Shown here: piece after piece, positions 8,930-17,807 of the stretch
Layout of the letters: every line of letters starts with the position of its first letter
Position numbering within the stretch: position 1 is the stretch's first letter
The notes under the pieces: model-generated
Database searches by the model: none
Told to the model about the DNA's origin: nothing
The model's input: only the letters and a program-made list of their open reading frames with translations
Origin: Flavobacteriales bacterium
Lineage (GTDB): Bacteria; Bacteroidota; Bacteroidia; Flavobacteriales_F; PHOS-HE28
Reading direction: 5' to 3'
Length of the DNA stretch: 38,261 bases
Assembly: GCA_016787985.1 (NCBI GenBank)
Contig: JAEUTC010000069.1
Coordinates: forward strand, 1 to 38,261
Made by a program: the position numbers and the translations under genes

Positions 8930-9660
8930 ATGAAGTCACCCTAGCGCTCTTGCTGGCCTTGGTGGCCTTCCTCTATGCCAGTGTGGGGCATGGAGGAGCG
9001 AGCGGATACATCGCGGTGATGACCTTGCTCGGGTTCCTGCCTGACATGGTGCGGCCCACCGCATTGCTCCTCAACCTATTCGTCAGCGCCATGGCCTTCG
9101 TTCAGTTCACAAGGGCCGGTCATTTCCGGTGGAAGCTGTTCTGGCCTTTCGCGGTGGCGTCCATGCCCATGGCCGCGGTGGGTGCGCGCATCCAGTTGGA
9201 CACGATCGTTTACAAGCGGATCCTTGCGATATGCTTGGTCTTTGCGGTGGCGCGTTTGCTCGGCGCATTCGGGGGTGGTGAGGAGAGAAGGAATTCGCCC
9301 ACGCACTACCTGGCGCTGTGCATCGGCGCATCGCTCGGGCTGGTCTCCGGCATGATCGGCATCGGAGGAGGGATCCTGCTCAGTCCAGTGTTGCTCCTCT
9401 TCGGCTGGAGTACTGCCAAGGAGAGCGCAGCGATCAGTGCAGCCTTCATCTTCGTCAACAGTCTGGCTGGGCTCGGCAGTCTGGCCATTTCGCAGGGCGT
9501 GGACCTGTTCAACGGCCAACACCTACTGTGGATCGGCGCTGCCTTGATCGGTGGAACGGCCGGGGCCTATGTCGGTGCTCAACGTTTCAGTCAGGTGCGC
9601 TTGCGCCAAGTGCTTGGCGTCGTTCTGCTCTTCGCATCCATCAAACTCTTCTTCGCATGA
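8926..9660 (+). CDS. TauE/SafE (DUF81) family inner-membrane transporter
   Basis: A 244-residue, strongly hydrophobic protein with about seven to eight predicted transmembrane segments in two similar halves. The halves carry the family's glycine-rich motifs (ASVGHGGASGYIAVM near the start and GMIGIGGGILLSPVLLL in the middle). TauE/SafE proteins export sulfite, organosulfonates or related anions. Here it lies inside a molybdenum-cofactor operon, overlapping the genes on both sides by 4 nt, so a role in sulfur-compound or oxyanion movement linked to cofactor synthesis is possible. That role is inference from context; the substrate cannot be read from sequence. Confidence 0.88.
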   Translation: MNEVTLALLLALVAFLYASVGHGGASGYIAVMTLLGFLPDMVRPTALLLNLFVSAMAFVQFTRAGHFRWKLFWPFAVASMPMAAVGARIQLDTIVYKRILAICLVFAVARLLGAFGGGEERRNSPTHYLALCIGASLGLVSGMIGIGGGILLSPVLLLFGWSTAKESAAISAAFIFVNSLAGLGSLAISQGVDLFNGQHLLWIGAALIGGTAGAYVGAQRFSQVRLRQVLGVVLLFASIKLFFA

Positions 9661-10853
9661 TCTCCGTTGAAGAGGCGTTGAGCATCGTGCTGGCGAGGGT
9701 GCCGGCTCTTCAGCCTGATGAGGTGCGGTTGAAGGATGCCGCCGGGGCATTCGTTGCCACGGATGTGCCCGCGCCACACGATCATCCCTTGTTCGACATG
9801 AGCGCGGTGGATGGATATGCCTTCCACTTCGATCCGAGTGCCACACGATGGAGGGTCATCGATCATGCACCCGCCGGATCCGCGCGAACGGAAGGCTGCC
9901 CGGCAGGTTGTTGCGTCCGCATCTTCACGGGGGCGATGTTGCCACCGGGTACGGATACGGTGGTCATGCAGGAGTTCATCACCCGCGACGGGGAGCTTGT
10001 GGTACACTCCGATACCAAGCTCATGCAAGGGAGCAACGTGCGAAGACGTGCGGAACAGGTGAGGAAGGGCGAAGTGATCCTCCGGCAAGGTGAACTCCTC
10101 TCACCTTCCGCGATCGGACTACTGGCTTCGGTCGGCGTGCGTGTGATACCGATCAAGCCGGCTCCAAAAGTGGCCGTGCTGGTCACCGGTGATGAATTCG
10201 TAGAAGGTGATCGTGTGGAGCCTGGCAAGATCTTCAGCAGCAATGATGTGATGCTCGAGGTGGCCTTGAAGGCCGAATGCCTACACGCGGAATGCGCCCA
10301 TGTGCCCGATGAAATGCGCGCTTTGGAGAGCGCCATCGAACAAGCGGCCACGGTCCATGATGTGATCATCTCCACCGGTGGTGCGTCGGTCGGCGATCAT
10401 GACCTCGTGCACGATGCCGTTCTCCGCGCGGGTGGTACGGTCCATTTCCACGGCGTGGCTCAGAAGCCGGGAAAGCCGATGCTCTTCGCCACTGTACATG
10501 GCAGGCCGTTCTTCGGTTTGCCGGGTAATCCGCGTGCGGTGCTCGTCTTGTTCTACCTCTATGTGCTGCCATTCCTCAGGGCCATGCGTGGTGCACGACG
10601 ACCGGGTCTTCGCAGGGAAAGCCTTCCCATCGCCGCAGACCTTTCGTTGAGGGGTGACCGCGCAGAGTTCCGAGCTGGTCGTGTTCGAGGGGGTACAGTG
10701 GAACTGCTCAACGATGAAGGTTCGCACATGCTGCGTTCCATGGCCGAGGCCGAAGTGATCGTGCATCTACCCGCAGCAAAGCGCATTTGGCGCACGGGTG
10801 ATCCGGTGGAGGTGCACTATTTGCCGCACGCCTTCAACGAACAAGGCTCATGA
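9657..10853 (+). CDS. moeA: Molybdopterin molybdenumtransferase MoeA
   Basis: A 398-residue protein that inserts molybdate into adenylated molybdopterin. Family motifs appear in order: FDMSAVDGYA (about residue 43), IFTGAMLPPGTDTVVMQE (about 99), VTGDEF ... SSNDVML, STGGASVGDHD, QKPGKPM and FFGLPGNPRAV, then a C-terminal domain IV. Length fits the family (about 400). The same frame stays open far upstream into the transporter gene, but the ATG at 9657 is supported by the ATGA overlap with the transporter stop and by alignment with MoeA N-termini. It also overlaps mobA by 4 nt, indicating tight translational coupling. Confidence 0.95.
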   Translation: MISVEEALSIVLARVPALQPDEVRLKDAAGAFVATDVPAPHDHPLFDMSAVDGYAFHFDPSATRWRVIDHAPAGSARTEGCPAGCCVRIFTGAMLPPGTDTVVMQEFITRDGELVVHSDTKLMQGSNVRRRAEQVRKGEVILRQGELLSPSAIGLLASVGVRVIPIKPAPKVAVLVTGDEFVEGDRVEPGKIFSSNDVMLEVALKAECLHAECAHVPDEMRALESAIEQAATVHDVIISTGGASVGDHDLVHDAVLRAGGTVHFHGVAQKPGKPMLFATVHGRPFFGLPGNPRAVLVLFYLYVLPFLRAMRGARRPGLRRESLPIAADLSLRGDRAEFRAGRVRGGTVELLNDEGSHMLRSMAEAEVIVHLPAAKRIWRTGDPVEVHYLPHAFNEQGS

Positions 10854-11434
10854 CCGATCATTATCAGCAAGGTCCTGAAGGTTGGACAGGCGTGGTGTTG
10901 GCCGGTGGTCGCAGTAGCCGCATGGGGCGTGACAAGGCCTTGATGGACTATCAGGGGCGTCCTTTGATCCAGCATGCCATCGATGTGTTACATCCGCACG
11001 TGGACGAGTTGCTCATCATCGGTGACCCGCTGCTCTACGACCGTTCCGGTGCACTTGCCATCGCCGATGATGCACCGGGGAATGGGCCCTTGGGCGGGAT
11101 CGTCACAGCGCTGCGCTACGCGTGGAACGAGCGAATGATCATCCTGGCGTGTGACATGCCGCATGTTCCGGCCAGGTTCCTCACCCTGCTGAAAGGCGCC
11201 TTGGATGAGCACCACGAAGCGGTGGTCGCCCAATGCGACGGTCGGTTGGAGCCATTAGCCGCGGTTTACACACGCCGATGCCGTCACCCCTTCGCCTCGC
11301 AGGTGCAGGCGGGTAGGCTGAAGATGTCCGATGCCATCGAGCAGGTACGCACGCGCTATGTACAGATCTGTCCAGGTGAGGACGGATGGCCTTCCGATCT
11401 ATTCCGCAACATCAACGCACCGAGCGATCTTTGA
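10850..11434 (+). CDS. mobA: Molybdenum cofactor guanylyltransferase MobA
   Basis: A 194-residue nucleotidyltransferase that transfers GMP to Mo-molybdopterin to give the MGD form used by DMSO-reductase-type enzymes such as formate dehydrogenase and nitrate reductase. Visible motifs are the GTP-binding LAGGRSSRMGRDKAL loop (about residues 17-31), GPLGGI, and the metal-site ACDMP. Length matches E. coli MobA (194). It overlaps moeA by 4 nt and is followed by moaD after 6 nt. Its presence implies that the cell uses MGD-type enzymes, none of which is in this window. Confidence 0.93.
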   Translation: MTDHYQQGPEGWTGVVLAGGRSSRMGRDKALMDYQGRPLIQHAIDVLHPHVDELLIIGDPLLYDRSGALAIADDAPGNGPLGGIVTALRYAWNERMIILACDMPHVPARFLTLLKGALDEHHEAVVAQCDGRLEPLAAVYTRRCRHPFASQVQAGRLKMSDAIEQVRTRYVQICPGEDGWPSDLFRNINAPSDL

Positions 11435-11440
11435 CCCACC

Positions 11441-11665
11441 ATGCGGATCCTCTTGTTCGGTTCCATTGCGGAGAAGGCCGGTACTTCGGTCCTTGAGATG
11501 AACGCACCCAGCTTGCACTCCCTGCGCCACCAACTCATCGCGCGGATCCCCGGTCTTGAGCAGATGCGCTACGCTATCGCGATCGATCGCAGGGTGACCG
11601 TGGAGGACCAGGCCTTGACGGGTTCGGAGGAGATCGCCGTACTTCCACCCTTCGCAGGAGGATGA
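11441..11665 (+). CDS. moaD: Molybdopterin synthase sulfur carrier subunit MoaD
   Basis: A 74-residue ubiquitin-like protein. It starts MRILLFGSIAEKAG and ends PPFAGG; the terminal Gly-Gly is the site of adenylation and thiocarboxylation. Size and ending match MoaD. It donates sulfur to precursor Z (cPMP) when bound to MoaE, which is encoded immediately downstream with a 4-nt ATGA overlap. That overlap also fixes the moaE start. Confidence 0.93.
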   Translation: MRILLFGSIAEKAGTSVLEMNAPSLHSLRHQLIARIPGLEQMRYAIAIDRRVTVEDQALTGSEEIAVLPPFAGG

Positions 11666-12117
11666 GCAGTTCAGGGCCACATAAGGTGAAGGACATCTTC
11701 GTAGAGGGAGCCATCGATCCGGCCTTCATCGCCACGAGCATCGCGAAGCACGCCTCGCGCACGGACATCGGAGCGCATGAGATCTTCCTGGGTCAGGTAC
11801 GCGCGGATACCGTGGATGGCACGGCGGTGGTCGCCATCGAGTACACGGCGTATCGCGAGATGGCCTTGGAAGCGATGACGCGGATCCGAGAGGAGGCTTT
11901 TGAGAAGTGGCCCGCCATCACCTGTTTGCATGTGCACCACGGTTTAGGGCTCATCCCCACCGGGGCGTTGTGCTTCATGGTCTTCGCGAGCGCCCCGCAC
12001 CGCAAGGCCGCGCGTGAGGCGGTCGCTTGGATCGTGGACCGGATCAAGGCCGATCTACCCATCTTCGGACGCGAGATCCTATCGGATTCCACCCATCTTT
12101 GGAAAACGAACCAGTAG
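11662..12117 (+). CDS. moaE: Molybdopterin synthase catalytic subunit MoaE
   Basis: A 151-residue large subunit of molybdopterin synthase, converting cPMP to molybdopterin with MoaD thiocarboxylate. Typical features are GAHEIFLGQVRADT, IEYTAYREMA, HHGLGLIPTGAL and an HRKAAREAV ... RIKADLP segment. The Lys in RIK fits one catalytic lysine of E. coli MoaE. The E. coli PFWKRE region reads PIFGRE here, so the second lysine is replaced, as I recall in part for other Bacteroidota MoaE proteins (G-K/R). It is coupled to moaD. A short palindromic intergenic element follows before moaC. Confidence 0.93.
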   Translation: MSSSGPHKVKDIFVEGAIDPAFIATSIAKHASRTDIGAHEIFLGQVRADTVDGTAVVAIEYTAYREMALEAMTRIREEAFEKWPAITCLHVHHGLGLIPTGALCFMVFASAPHRKAAREAVAWIVDRIKADLPIFGREILSDSTHLWKTNQ

Positions 12118-12118
12118 C

Positions 12119-12145
12119 GTCGACGCGCCACGTCGACCTACGTAG
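12119..12145. repeat. REP-like palindrome between moaE and moaC-mog
   Basis: GTCGACG (12119-12125) and CGTCGAC (12131-12137) form a perfect 7-bp inverted repeat around a 5-nt loop. The 8-nt palindrome CTACGTAG follows (12138-12145), and GTAGCGT flanks both sides. It could be a mobile REP-type repeat, an attenuating hairpin within the operon or an RNA-processing site. No U-run follows, so a terminator is unlikely. Confidence 0.5.
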
Positions 12146-12166
12146 CGTTAGTGCAGGTCCAGTCCC

Positions 12167-13084
12167 ATGATCGATATCACCCACAAGCCCACCTCCCTCC
12201 GCGAAGCCACGGCCACGGCCCTGGTCACGGTGAGCGATCCGGCCACCATCACGGCCCTGAAGAACAAGCGTGTGCCCAAGGGCGATGTGCTGGAGAGCGC
12301 CCGGGTCGCCGCGTTGTTCGGGGTGAAGAAGACCCACGAGCTGATCCCCGATTGCCATCCGCTGCCGATCGAGCATGCGGAGTGCACGTTCGCGGTAGGG
12401 GAGATGGAGATGATCGTGACCATGCGGGTGCGCACCATCTACCGCACAGGGGTGGAGGTGGAGGCCATGCACGGCGCCAGTGTCGCAGCGCTCACCATCT
12501 ACGATATGCTCAAGCCCATCGACAAGGGTGTGGTGATCGGTAGTATCAAGTTGCAGGAGAAGAAGGGTGGCAAGAGCGATTGGAAGGATCGCTTCGAGGT
12601 TCCCGTGAAGGCCGCTGTCCTTGTGATCAGTGATGGGGTGGCGAGCGGCAAGAAGGAAGACAAGGCCGGTGCCACCATTGCCGATCGTTTGGCCGCATTA
12701 GGCGTGGTGGTCGACGTGCAAGCGGTGGTCGCGGACGAGCCGGAGGAGATCGCGACCATGGTAAAGGCGTGGTCGAACGAGGGACTGGACTTGATACTCA
12801 CCACCGGTGGCACGGGTCTTTCGCCGCGCGACCGCACACCCGAGGCGCTTGCACCCTTGCTTGATCGCGAGGTGCCGGGCATCATGGAAGCGGCGCGTGC
12901 GTATGGCCAGGCCCGCATGCCTTTGGCGATCATGTCACGCGGTATTGCTGGAATGATCGGACGCACCTTGGTCATCACCTTACCGGGCTCCACGCGTGGT
13001 GCGCAAGAGACTATGGCTGCGTTGTTCCCGTTCGTACTCCATGTGGTGAAGGTTCAGGAACATGCGTACCGGCATGGGCTCTGA
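12167..13084 (+). CDS. Fused MoaC / MoaB(Mog) molybdenum cofactor protein
   Basis: A 305-residue bifunctional protein. Residues 1 to about 140 are MoaC, which with MoaA converts GTP to cPMP: KxxVPKGDVLESARVA, the DCHPLPIEHAE active-site segment, and the ALTIYDMLKPIDKG end. A short charged linker (EKKGGKSDWKDRF) leads to a MoaB/Mog domain from about residue 148 with SDGVASGKKEDKAG, TTGGTGLSPRDRTPEA and PGSTRGAQE, which adenylates molybdopterin before molybdate insertion by MoeA. This fusion is known from Bacteroidota. It couples an early and a late pathway step on one polypeptide. It lies 49 nt after moaE, with the palindromic element between. Confidence 0.93.
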   Translation: MIDITHKPTSLREATATALVTVSDPATITALKNKRVPKGDVLESARVAALFGVKKTHELIPDCHPLPIEHAECTFAVGEMEMIVTMRVRTIYRTGVEVEAMHGASVAALTIYDMLKPIDKGVVIGSIKLQEKKGGKSDWKDRFEVPVKAAVLVISDGVASGKKEDKAGATIADRLAALGVVVDVQAVVADEPEEIATMVKAWSNEGLDLILTTGGTGLSPRDRTPEALAPLLDREVPGIMEAARAYGQARMPLAIMSRGIAGMIGRTLVITLPGSTRGAQETMAALFPFVLHVVKVQEHAYRHGL

Positions 13085-13095
13085 GCCGTCTTTCC

Positions 13096-13103
13096 GTTCT
13101 TTG
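13096..13103 (+). promoter_or_regulatory. Candidate -7 box upstream of ndpA-like gene
   Basis: GTTCTTTG ends 5 nt before the ATG at 13109. An identical GTTCTTTG box occurs on the minus strand just before the start at 28598. Both resemble TAnnTTTG with the TA replaced. No clear -33 element was found. Confidence 0.35.
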
Positions 13104-13108
13104 CGCCC

Positions 13109-14134
13109 ATGGTCAACGGCAAGGATGCGTGGGTGGAGGAGTTCGTATTACACCACATCGGTGGCGGTGCGGTAGAGAGCACGTTCAGCGATTACTCTGC
13201 GGTCCTGAAGGGGGAAGAGGAGCAGGTCTTCCTGCGGAAGCTCTTCCTCAAGCCGTTCGCGCAGATGGCGATCACCTCGGAGTTCGCCCATGCCGTTGGT
13301 CTGGAGTACAACGTGCTCTACAACCTATCCGAGGAGGCCCGGAATGGCGCGGACCTTGTCGCCAATTCGGTCTCCATCGCCAAGCACCTGGTGGATATCT
13401 CGCGCCACCACAACATCAAGGGTGGCGACCTGTTCGTGGTCCGCATGAACGGGGTGGGGCTCGGCAACGAGCGATACGGGGCCTTGGGGATCTACAAGTT
13501 CGAGGAGAAGGAGGTGTTCATCGAGAGCCGAACGGCGGATGGGAAGGTGTCGATGTGGCTCAATCGTGGTCTGGGCAGCCTTAAGCCGAACAAGGCCTGC
13601 CTCGTGGTCTTCACACCGGAGGCACCAACGGTCTTCGTGGTGGACGATAATGAAGCCACGGAATATTGGCAGAAGGATTTCATCGGCCACCGACCGAAGA
13701 ACGACCACGTGAACAGCACCAGCAATGTGCTTGAGTTGACCAAGACCTTCATCACGGAGCAGCTGCCACAGGAATTCGATCTGCCTAAAGCCGATCAGAT
13801 CGACCTGTTGAACCGGTCGGTCCAGTATTTCAAGGAGAACGCGGCCTTCGACCGGTCGGCCTTCACCCAGCAGGTGTTCGAGGAAGAAGGGATGATCGAC
13901 GCCTTCGACCGCTTCGGGAAGGCCTACAAGGAGGAGAAGTCCGTGGCCTTCGATGATCATTTCGAGATCAGTACGCACGCCGTGAAACGCCAGGCGCGCG
14001 TGTTCAAGAGCGTCTTGAAACTGGATAAGAATTTCCACATCTACATCCACGGGGACCGCGACCGCATCGAGCGCGGGGTGGATGAGCGCACGGGACGCAA
14101 GTTCTACAAGATCTACTACGACGAGGAGACCTAG
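13109..14134 (+). CDS. Nucleoid-associated protein, NdpA/YejK (37-kDa) family
   Basis: A 341-residue protein close in length to E. coli YejK (335). The family pattern is visible: an N-terminal ELVLHHIGG-like start (EEFVLHHIGG), LYNLSEEARNG, SIAKHLVDISRHHNIKGGDLFVV, NEATEYWQKDFIG and a basic C-terminus (IHGDRDRIERGVDERTGRKFYKIYY). Family members bind DNA and localise to the nucleoid; a biochemical role is not established. It lies 24 nt after the Moco operon and may be part of it or use the -7 box at 13096. Its stop is only 4 nt from the moaA stop on the other strand. Confidence 0.9.
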   Translation: MVNGKDAWVEEFVLHHIGGGAVESTFSDYSAVLKGEEEQVFLRKLFLKPFAQMAITSEFAHAVGLEYNVLYNLSEEARNGADLVANSVSIAKHLVDISRHHNIKGGDLFVVRMNGVGLGNERYGALGIYKFEEKEVFIESRTADGKVSMWLNRGLGSLKPNKACLVVFTPEAPTVFVVDDNEATEYWQKDFIGHRPKNDHVNSTSNVLELTKTFITEQLPQEFDLPKADQIDLLNRSVQYFKENAAFDRSAFTQQVFEEEGMIDAFDRFGKAYKEEKSVAFDDHFEISTHAVKRQARVFKSVLKLDKNFHIYIHGDRDRIERGVDERTGRKFYKIYYDEET

Positions 14135-14138
14135 GTCC

Positions 14139-15128
14139 TCAGCCGCCGATGCTCACCATCGGTCGCACGCTGAGGTCGTGTAGGACCTCTTCCTGCTTCT
14201 CTGGCCTGAAGGGTGGCAAGCCTCCGAGCATCGCATGTTTGGCCAGCACGTTCGCTTCGATCAGCGGAGCGATGTCCTCACCACGCCGCAAGGGGGAGAG
14301 AAGGTCGGTCTCTTCCCGTGCGAACAGGCAATTGCGCATCTTGCCTTCTGCGGTCAGGCGCAAACGGTCGCAGGTTCCGCAGAATGGTTCGGTCACCGTG
14401 CTGATCACCGCGAAGGTGCCTTCCCAGCCCGGAACCCGGTAGGCCTTGGCGGTGCTGTGCGCATCGTCGGTCAGCTTTTCGAAGGAATGCACGCTGCCGA
14501 TGTGGCCGAGCATCTCGGCGTACGTGTACACACGTTCGCGCCCCCAGCCGTTGCCGGCGAACGGCATGAACTCGATGAAGCGCACGTGGATGTCGTGGTG
14601 CTGGGTGAGTTCCACGAAGCGGAGGATCTCATCGTCGTTCGTGCCCCGCATGACCACCATGTTCAGCTTGATGCGCATGCCCTTGTCGTGCGCTTGGCGC
14701 ACATTGCGCCAGACCTGATCATACAAGTCGCGGCGTGCGATGCGTTTGAACCGGTCCGCATCGAAGGTGTCCAGGCTTACGTTCAGACTGCGTAGACCGG
14801 CCGACCAGAGATCGTCCAGATGGTCGTGCAGGGACACGGCGTTGGTGGTGAGACCGACCTTCACACGAAGCGCCATAAGGTCATTGACGATGGCCGACGC
14901 ATCGGGACGCAGCAGCGGTTCTCCGCCGGTGAGCCGGATCTTGGTGATGCCATAACGCTCCACGAAGAGCCGGGCGATGGTGGCGATCTCCTCCCTGGTC
15001 ATCAGCTCCTCGCGCCGCAGGAAACGCTGGTCTTCCGGCATGCAATAGGTGCAGCGCAGATCGCATTTGTCCACGATGCTGATGCGTAGGCTGCGGTGGG
15101 TGCGTCCGTGGGTGTCCAAGAGGGCCAT
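14139..15128 (-). CDS. moaA: GTP 3',8-cyclase MoaA (radical SAM)
   Basis: A 329-residue enzyme starting at the ATG at 15128 (MALLDTHGRTH). In-frame ATGs 7 and 16 codons upstream give N-terminal extensions not seen in the family. The radical-SAM cluster motif CDLRCTYC is near residue 22, followed by TGGEPLLR. The C-terminal second cluster has CGTCDRLRLT ... RNCLF. The protein ends in Gly-Gly (SIGG), the MoaA tail needed for activity. It catalyses the first step of Moco synthesis together with the MoaC domain encoded at 12.2 kb. It is the only Moco gene on the minus strand, tail to tail with the operon. TTCCTTTG 7 nt upstream of the start may be its -7 box. Confidence 0.94.
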   Translation of the reverse strand: MALLDTHGRTHRSLRISIVDKCDLRCTYCMPEDQRFLRREELMTREEIATIARLFVERYGITKIRLTGGEPLLRPDASAIVNDLMALRVKVGLTTNAVSLHDHLDDLWSAGLRSLNVSLDTFDADRFKRIARRDLYDQVWRNVRQAHDKGMRIKLNMVVMRGTNDDEILRFVELTQHHDIHVRFIEFMPFAGNGWGRERVYTYAEMLGHIGSVHSFEKLTDDAHSTAKAYRVPGWEGTFAVISTVTEPFCGTCDRLRLTAEGKMRNCLFAREETDLLSPLRRGEDIAPLIEANVLAKHAMLGGLPPFRPEKQEEVLHDLSVRPMVSIGG

Positions 15129-15268
15129 GACCGCCCAAAGGAACGACATCCGGAGGCTGCGCCGGATGTGGAACAAAACCTGGGCAGTACCGTAGAACGG
15201 AGGGCAAGGACAATGGCGTCATGCTCTCCCGTTGCCGGCGGTCCCCAACCCACAACTCGATCGGACCA

Positions 15269-17743
15269 ATGAAACAACGAACTATGCTCCTCAATGATCT
15301 GCGCCACTGGCGCACACTTGCCGTTTCGCTCCTGATACCGGCACTGGCCACGGCCCAGTCGGGATCGGTGGACCCCTCCTTCAATGTCAGTACCGGGGCC
15401 AACAACCGGATCTTCGCCATGGCCGCACAGCCGGACGGTCGACAGATCATCGGTGGCACCTTCACCAATTACGCCGGCAATGCGGTCAATCGCTTGGCGC
15501 GGATCACCCGCACCGGCGGCTTCGACAATACGTTCAATATCGGCACGGGTCCGAACGGACAGATCACCGCGATCGCCGTGGATGCGCAAGGGCGTATCGT
15601 GATCGGCGGTAGTTTCAGCATGTACAATGGGGTGCAACGCGCGCGCCTCGCACGCTTGAATGCCGATGGCACACTCGATGCCACTTTTGATATCGGCACG
15701 GGAATGGGTGGTGGCGTGGTCAATACCATCGTCATCCAATCCGACGGAAAGATCATCGCAGCGGGCGCGTTCAATGCGTTCAACGGAGTGGCGCAGAACA
15801 GGGTGGTCCGCTTGAATGCGGACGGTAGCCGTGACGCGACCTTCAACATCGGCAGCGGGCCGAACGCCGATGTGTACACCATGTCCATCGACCAGGACGG
15901 TCGTGTGGTCATCGGTGGCGCATTCGGCACGGTGAACGGTATCGCACGCTCGGGCATCGCACGCTTGACGACCGCCGGTGCCGTGGATGCTTCGTTCAAC
16001 CCGGGCGGTGGCTTCAATGGCCTGGTCTATGCTGTGGCCCACCAGCGCGATGGTGGCATCCTCGTGGGGGGTACGTTCACGAGTTACAACGGTTCCATCC
16101 CTGCTGCGCGCATCGCCCGCCTGCAGCGCAATGGCACCTATGACGCCACGTTCGTGACCGGTACCGGCTTCAACAGCTGGGTATACACCATCACCGTACA
16201 AGGGGACGGCAAGATCCTCGCCGGTGGTGACTTCACCTCCTACAACGGAACCACGCGCAATCGTCTCGTTCGCTTGAATTCGAACGGTTCGCACGATGGA
16301 AGCTTCAATACCGGCACCACTTGCAACAACTGGGTCTACGCCATCACGTGGCAGCCCGAGGGTCGTGTGACCGCTGCCGGAGGATTCACCTTCTTCAATG
16401 GTAGCGCACGCAATCGCATCATCCGGCTCAACTCGGTTTGCGATGAGAGCCTCGCCCTCACCTTGCGCACCGATGCGTTCGGAGCACAAACGAGCTGGGA
16501 GTTGTTGGGTGAAGGCTTCACCTATCCCATCTGCAGTGGATCCGGCCTCGCCAGTTCCACCGAGACCACCGTATCGTGCTGCGTGCCTTATGGTCCGCTG
16601 CGCCTGCGGGTGCTCGATAGCGCAGGCGATGGTATGACCAGTGGGGGCTACGTATTGCACGATGCCGCTGGTCGACGCATCATCGATAACCGTGATGATG
16701 GCGTCTTCGGCAGCGAAAGCAGCATCGCCGCGAACGGCTCGTTCTACCTTCCCCTGGGTGCTGGTCGCCCGATCTTCACCGCGTGCGACAAGTTGGATTG
16801 GGTGAGCTCGCAGTACATGGTGGCCAGTGCGCTGCCGGAAGTGAGCGCCCAGTGGGGCGTAGGCGACCAGACCGATGACGGGTATGAGTTCTGGTGGTAC
16901 GATCCTGATGGTACGTACTCCCAACGCAGGTTCCGCAACCATGCCACCTCCGATGGTTTCGGCAGTGGTGCGTTGCGCGCTTGCCACCAACGCCTTAGCT
17001 GGTTCCCCGCTACGAACCCGATCCCCGAAGGCGTGCTGTTGAACGTGAAGGTGCGCGGTCGGGTGAACGGTGTGAACATGGAATGGGGGCCTGCATGCCG
17101 CTTCAAGCTGGACCCTGTGGCTGCAGCGTGCCCGCAGACCCGCCTGATCAACATCCCCGGCCATCAGTACTTCTCGTGCGGTGTTACCAAGCCCCGGAAC
17201 AAGTTCGTCACGGCCATGGCTATCCCACAGGCCAACAAGTACGAGTTCGAATTCACGAACGCTAGCCTTGGCTATTCGCACACCATCCAGTCCAACAACT
17301 ACCACCGCTATCTCAACTGGACCACGAACCCGTTGGTGGCCGGACAGACCTACAACGTCCGTGTGCGTGCCAGCCGTGACGGAGGTGTGAATTTCTGCCC
17401 ATGGGGCGATGTCTGTACGGTGACGATCGCAGCGGCCGCTCAGGGTGGCGCTTCGAGCATGAACGTGCAGGAGGATGAAGTGGAGGTGACCCTTTGGCCC
17501 AACCCCAGCACAGGCGACCAGGTGGCGCTGAGCGTGAGCGGACTTGAAGGTGCGTCTACGGACGTGGAGCTCACCGTGATCGATGGCATGGGCCGCATGG
17601 TCCATCAACGCATCATCAGTACCGAAGGGCCGCAGTGGCAGGGCGAATGGCAGTTCCCAAGCACCCTTCCCACTGGCCAGTACTTCTTGCGCTACCGCAT
17701 CGGTGATGCCGTGAAGACGGAGCGCTTCGTGGTCACACGCTAG
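15269..17743 (+). CDS. Delta-60 repeat T9SS cargo protein
   Basis: An 824-residue exported protein from the ATG at 15269; an ATG at 15284 is also possible. A signal peptide ends near ALATAQ. Seven delta-60 repeats of about 55 residues follow, each marked by a DxTFN-type strand (DPSFN, DNTFN, DATFD, DATFN, DASFN, DATFV, DGSFN), then I..GG.F and a RLN core, together forming a beta-propeller-like domain. A central region of unrecognised beta-rich modules (CDKLDWVSSQY, CRFKLDPVAAACPQT, YNVRVRASRDGG) follows. The last about 85 residues are a T9SS type A sorting domain (VTLWPNPSTGDQVAL ... GQYFLRYR). It is probably cell-surface or secreted; ligand unknown. A strong terminator follows. Confidence 0.9.
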   Translation: MKQRTMLLNDLRHWRTLAVSLLIPALATAQSGSVDPSFNVSTGANNRIFAMAAQPDGRQIIGGTFTNYAGNAVNRLARITRTGGFDNTFNIGTGPNGQITAIAVDAQGRIVIGGSFSMYNGVQRARLARLNADGTLDATFDIGTGMGGGVVNTIVIQSDGKIIAAGAFNAFNGVAQNRVVRLNADGSRDATFNIGSGPNADVYTMSIDQDGRVVIGGAFGTVNGIARSGIARLTTAGAVDASFNPGGGFNGLVYAVAHQRDGGILVGGTFTSYNGSIPAARIARLQRNGTYDATFVTGTGFNSWVYTITVQGDGKILAGGDFTSYNGTTRNRLVRLNSNGSHDGSFNTGTTCNNWVYAITWQPEGRVTAAGGFTFFNGSARNRIIRLNSVCDESLALTLRTDAFGAQTSWELLGEGFTYPICSGSGLASSTETTVSCCVPYGPLRLRVLDSAGDGMTSGGYVLHDAAGRRIIDNRDDGVFGSESSIAANGSFYLPLGAGRPIFTACDKLDWVSSQYMVASALPEVSAQWGVGDQTDDGYEFWWYDPDGTYSQRRFRNHATSDGFGSGALRACHQRLSWFPATNPIPEGVLLNVKVRGRVNGVNMEWGPACRFKLDPVAAACPQTRLINIPGHQYFSCGVTKPRNKFVTAMAIPQANKYEFEFTNASLGYSHTIQSNNYHRYLNWTTNPLVAGQTYNVRVRASRDGGVNFCPWGDVCTVTIAAAAQGGASSMNVQEDEVEVTLWPNPSTGDQVALSVSGLEGASTDVELTVIDGMGRMVHQRIISTEGPQWQGEWQFPSTLPTGQYFLRYRIGDAVKTERFVVTR

Positions 17744-17757
17744 ATCGATCCGCATCG

Positions 17758-17797
17758 AAGCCGGACGAGGATCACGATCTTCGTCCGGCTTTTCATT
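17758..17797 (+). terminator. Intrinsic terminator after the delta-60 repeat gene
   Basis: A 15-bp stem with one G-U pair (17758-17772 with 17777-17791; outer strands AAGCCGGACGA and TCGTCCGGCTT) around a CACG loop is followed by TTCATTT. It lies 14 nt after the stop codon. Confidence 0.85.
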
Positions 17798-17807
17798 TCC
17801 ATGGACC

